A DNA stretch of 33,105 bases from JAQWUY01 sp049615605 (GTDB taxonomy: Bacteria; Pseudomonadota; Alphaproteobacteria; JAQWUY01): assembly GCA_049615605.1 (NCBI GenBank), contig JBMZFW010000006.1:1-33105 (forward strand), read 5' to 3'. Shown here one piece after another: positions 32,676 to 33,105 of the stretch. A model generated the notes under the pieces. That model was given only the letters and a program-made list of their open reading frames with translations. It was not told the origin of the DNA and did no database searches. How positions within the stretch are numbered: the stretch's first letter is position 1; every line of letters starts with the position of its first letter. The translations under genes and the position numbers were made by a program.

Positions 32676-33105
32676 TCTTTTACTTTATCTATTGTATCAA
32701 TAATTACTTTGCTGTTATCAATTGGACGGGATAACATTACAATGGGAATATTCCTGTCTGTGGCAATTTCAATTTTATTATAATTAATTTTACCACCTGA
32801 ATTTTTACACACAACCACATCAAAATTATATTTATCAAACAGTTTAATTTCACTGTGCATATCCATAGCCCCTTTGCCAATAATACATTCACCATTTGTA
32901 ATTTGTGTATCACCAACAACCCTTGCAACAAGATAGCAATTTAAATCGCTGTAATGTTGAACTGTTTTCCCACCAAGTGCAAAAAATACATTACCTGTAA
33001 AATCCGATAATTTATCTTTTATTTGATTTTCATCTTCACACATAATCCAATTATTTTGAATTTCCCACGCGGGGCGAAGATACCGTATAACATTTACATC
33101 TGTTA
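32666..33105 (-). CDS. cobK: Precorrin-6A (or cobalt-precorrin-6A) reductase, 5' end cut by window edge
   Basis: C-terminal about 145 residues of CobK/CbiJ, which reduces precorrin-6A in the corrin ring pathway to cobalamin. The frame stays open upstream of the Met at 33043 to the window edge and encodes VIRYLRPAWEIQNNWI, matching the family's central segment, so that internal Met is not the start. VFFALGGKTVQHY, LVARVVGDT, GKGAMDMHSEIKLF, VVCKNSGGKINYNKIEIA and IPIVMLSRP are the family's C-terminal landmarks. It suggests a cobalamin cluster to the right. It is convergent with tupA. Confidence 0.9.
   Translation of the reverse strand, partial: TDVNVIRYLRPAWEIQNNWIMCEDENQIKDKLSDFTGNVFFALGGKTVQHYSDLNCYLVARVVGDTQITNGECIIGKGAMDMHSEIKLFDKYNFDVVVCKNSGGKINYNKIEIATDRNIPIVMLSRPIDNSKVIIDTIDKVKDYL

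Noticed and set aside
32666..33043. Complete 125-residue CobK starting at 33043
   Set aside because: The frame is open to the window edge and the upstream residues match the family, so the gene is truncated by the window rather than short.
1..33105. CRISPR arrays, tRNA or rRNA genes, transposases, stop-codon reassignment
   Set aside because: No regularly spaced repeats, RNA-gene landmarks or transposase motifs were seen, and TAA and TGA both act as ordinary stops.

Overview
The window looks like a compact, AT-rich chromosomal segment of an alphaproteobacterium, probably host- or gut-associated and possibly low-oxygen. This is an inference. The signs are: a PraR-like XRE regulator of a type common in Alphaproteobacteria, a complete mreB-mreC-mreD-mrdA-rodA operon, an IspB-type polyprenyl synthase, an alphaproteobacterial-style sulfatase-like hydrolase, an RpoN gene, tungstate import, and a gene for cobalamin biosynthesis. 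Stop codons are standard and no rRNA, tRNA, CRISPR array or transposase was seen.

Region 1-2741 is the accessory part. Two overlapping DNA-methyltransferase genes (Eco57I/type IIG-like, no nuclease visible) lie between two copies of the 5' end of rpmB (ribosomal protein L28). The right copy is a complete gene with its own promoter and terminator. The left copy runs off the window edge after 17 codons. The shared sequence is an exact 55-nt match ending at base 1, which may reflect an integration site, a tandem duplication, an excised circle or an assembly-graph edge.

Region 2841-9581 holds the XRE regulator, divergent class II fructose-bisphosphate aldolase, a small cassette-like hypothetical gene, and a leftward operon trmN6-like / sulfatase-like / oligopeptidase B ending in a structured intergenic element. 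Region 9645-15952 holds ispB facing the leftward cell-shape operon mreBCD-mrdA-rodA. Region 16085-21243 is a tight rightward operon pepN-rpoN-pepA. Region 21244-25366 holds mutS with a coupled cupin gene, and pdxY. Region 25367-30438 is a leftward family-5 solute-binding ABC importer operon with an unusually short fused double ATPase and a coupled comF. Region 30501-33105 is the tungstate importer tupBCA facing the truncated cobK.

Three intracellular peptidases (S9, M1, M17) plus the family-5 importer suggest peptide use. Tungstate import and cobK point to metal-cofactor metabolism. All five convergent gene junctions abut or overlap, with no room for a terminator between genes. There is no gene-free stretch over 300 bases; the largest gap is 3315-3566.
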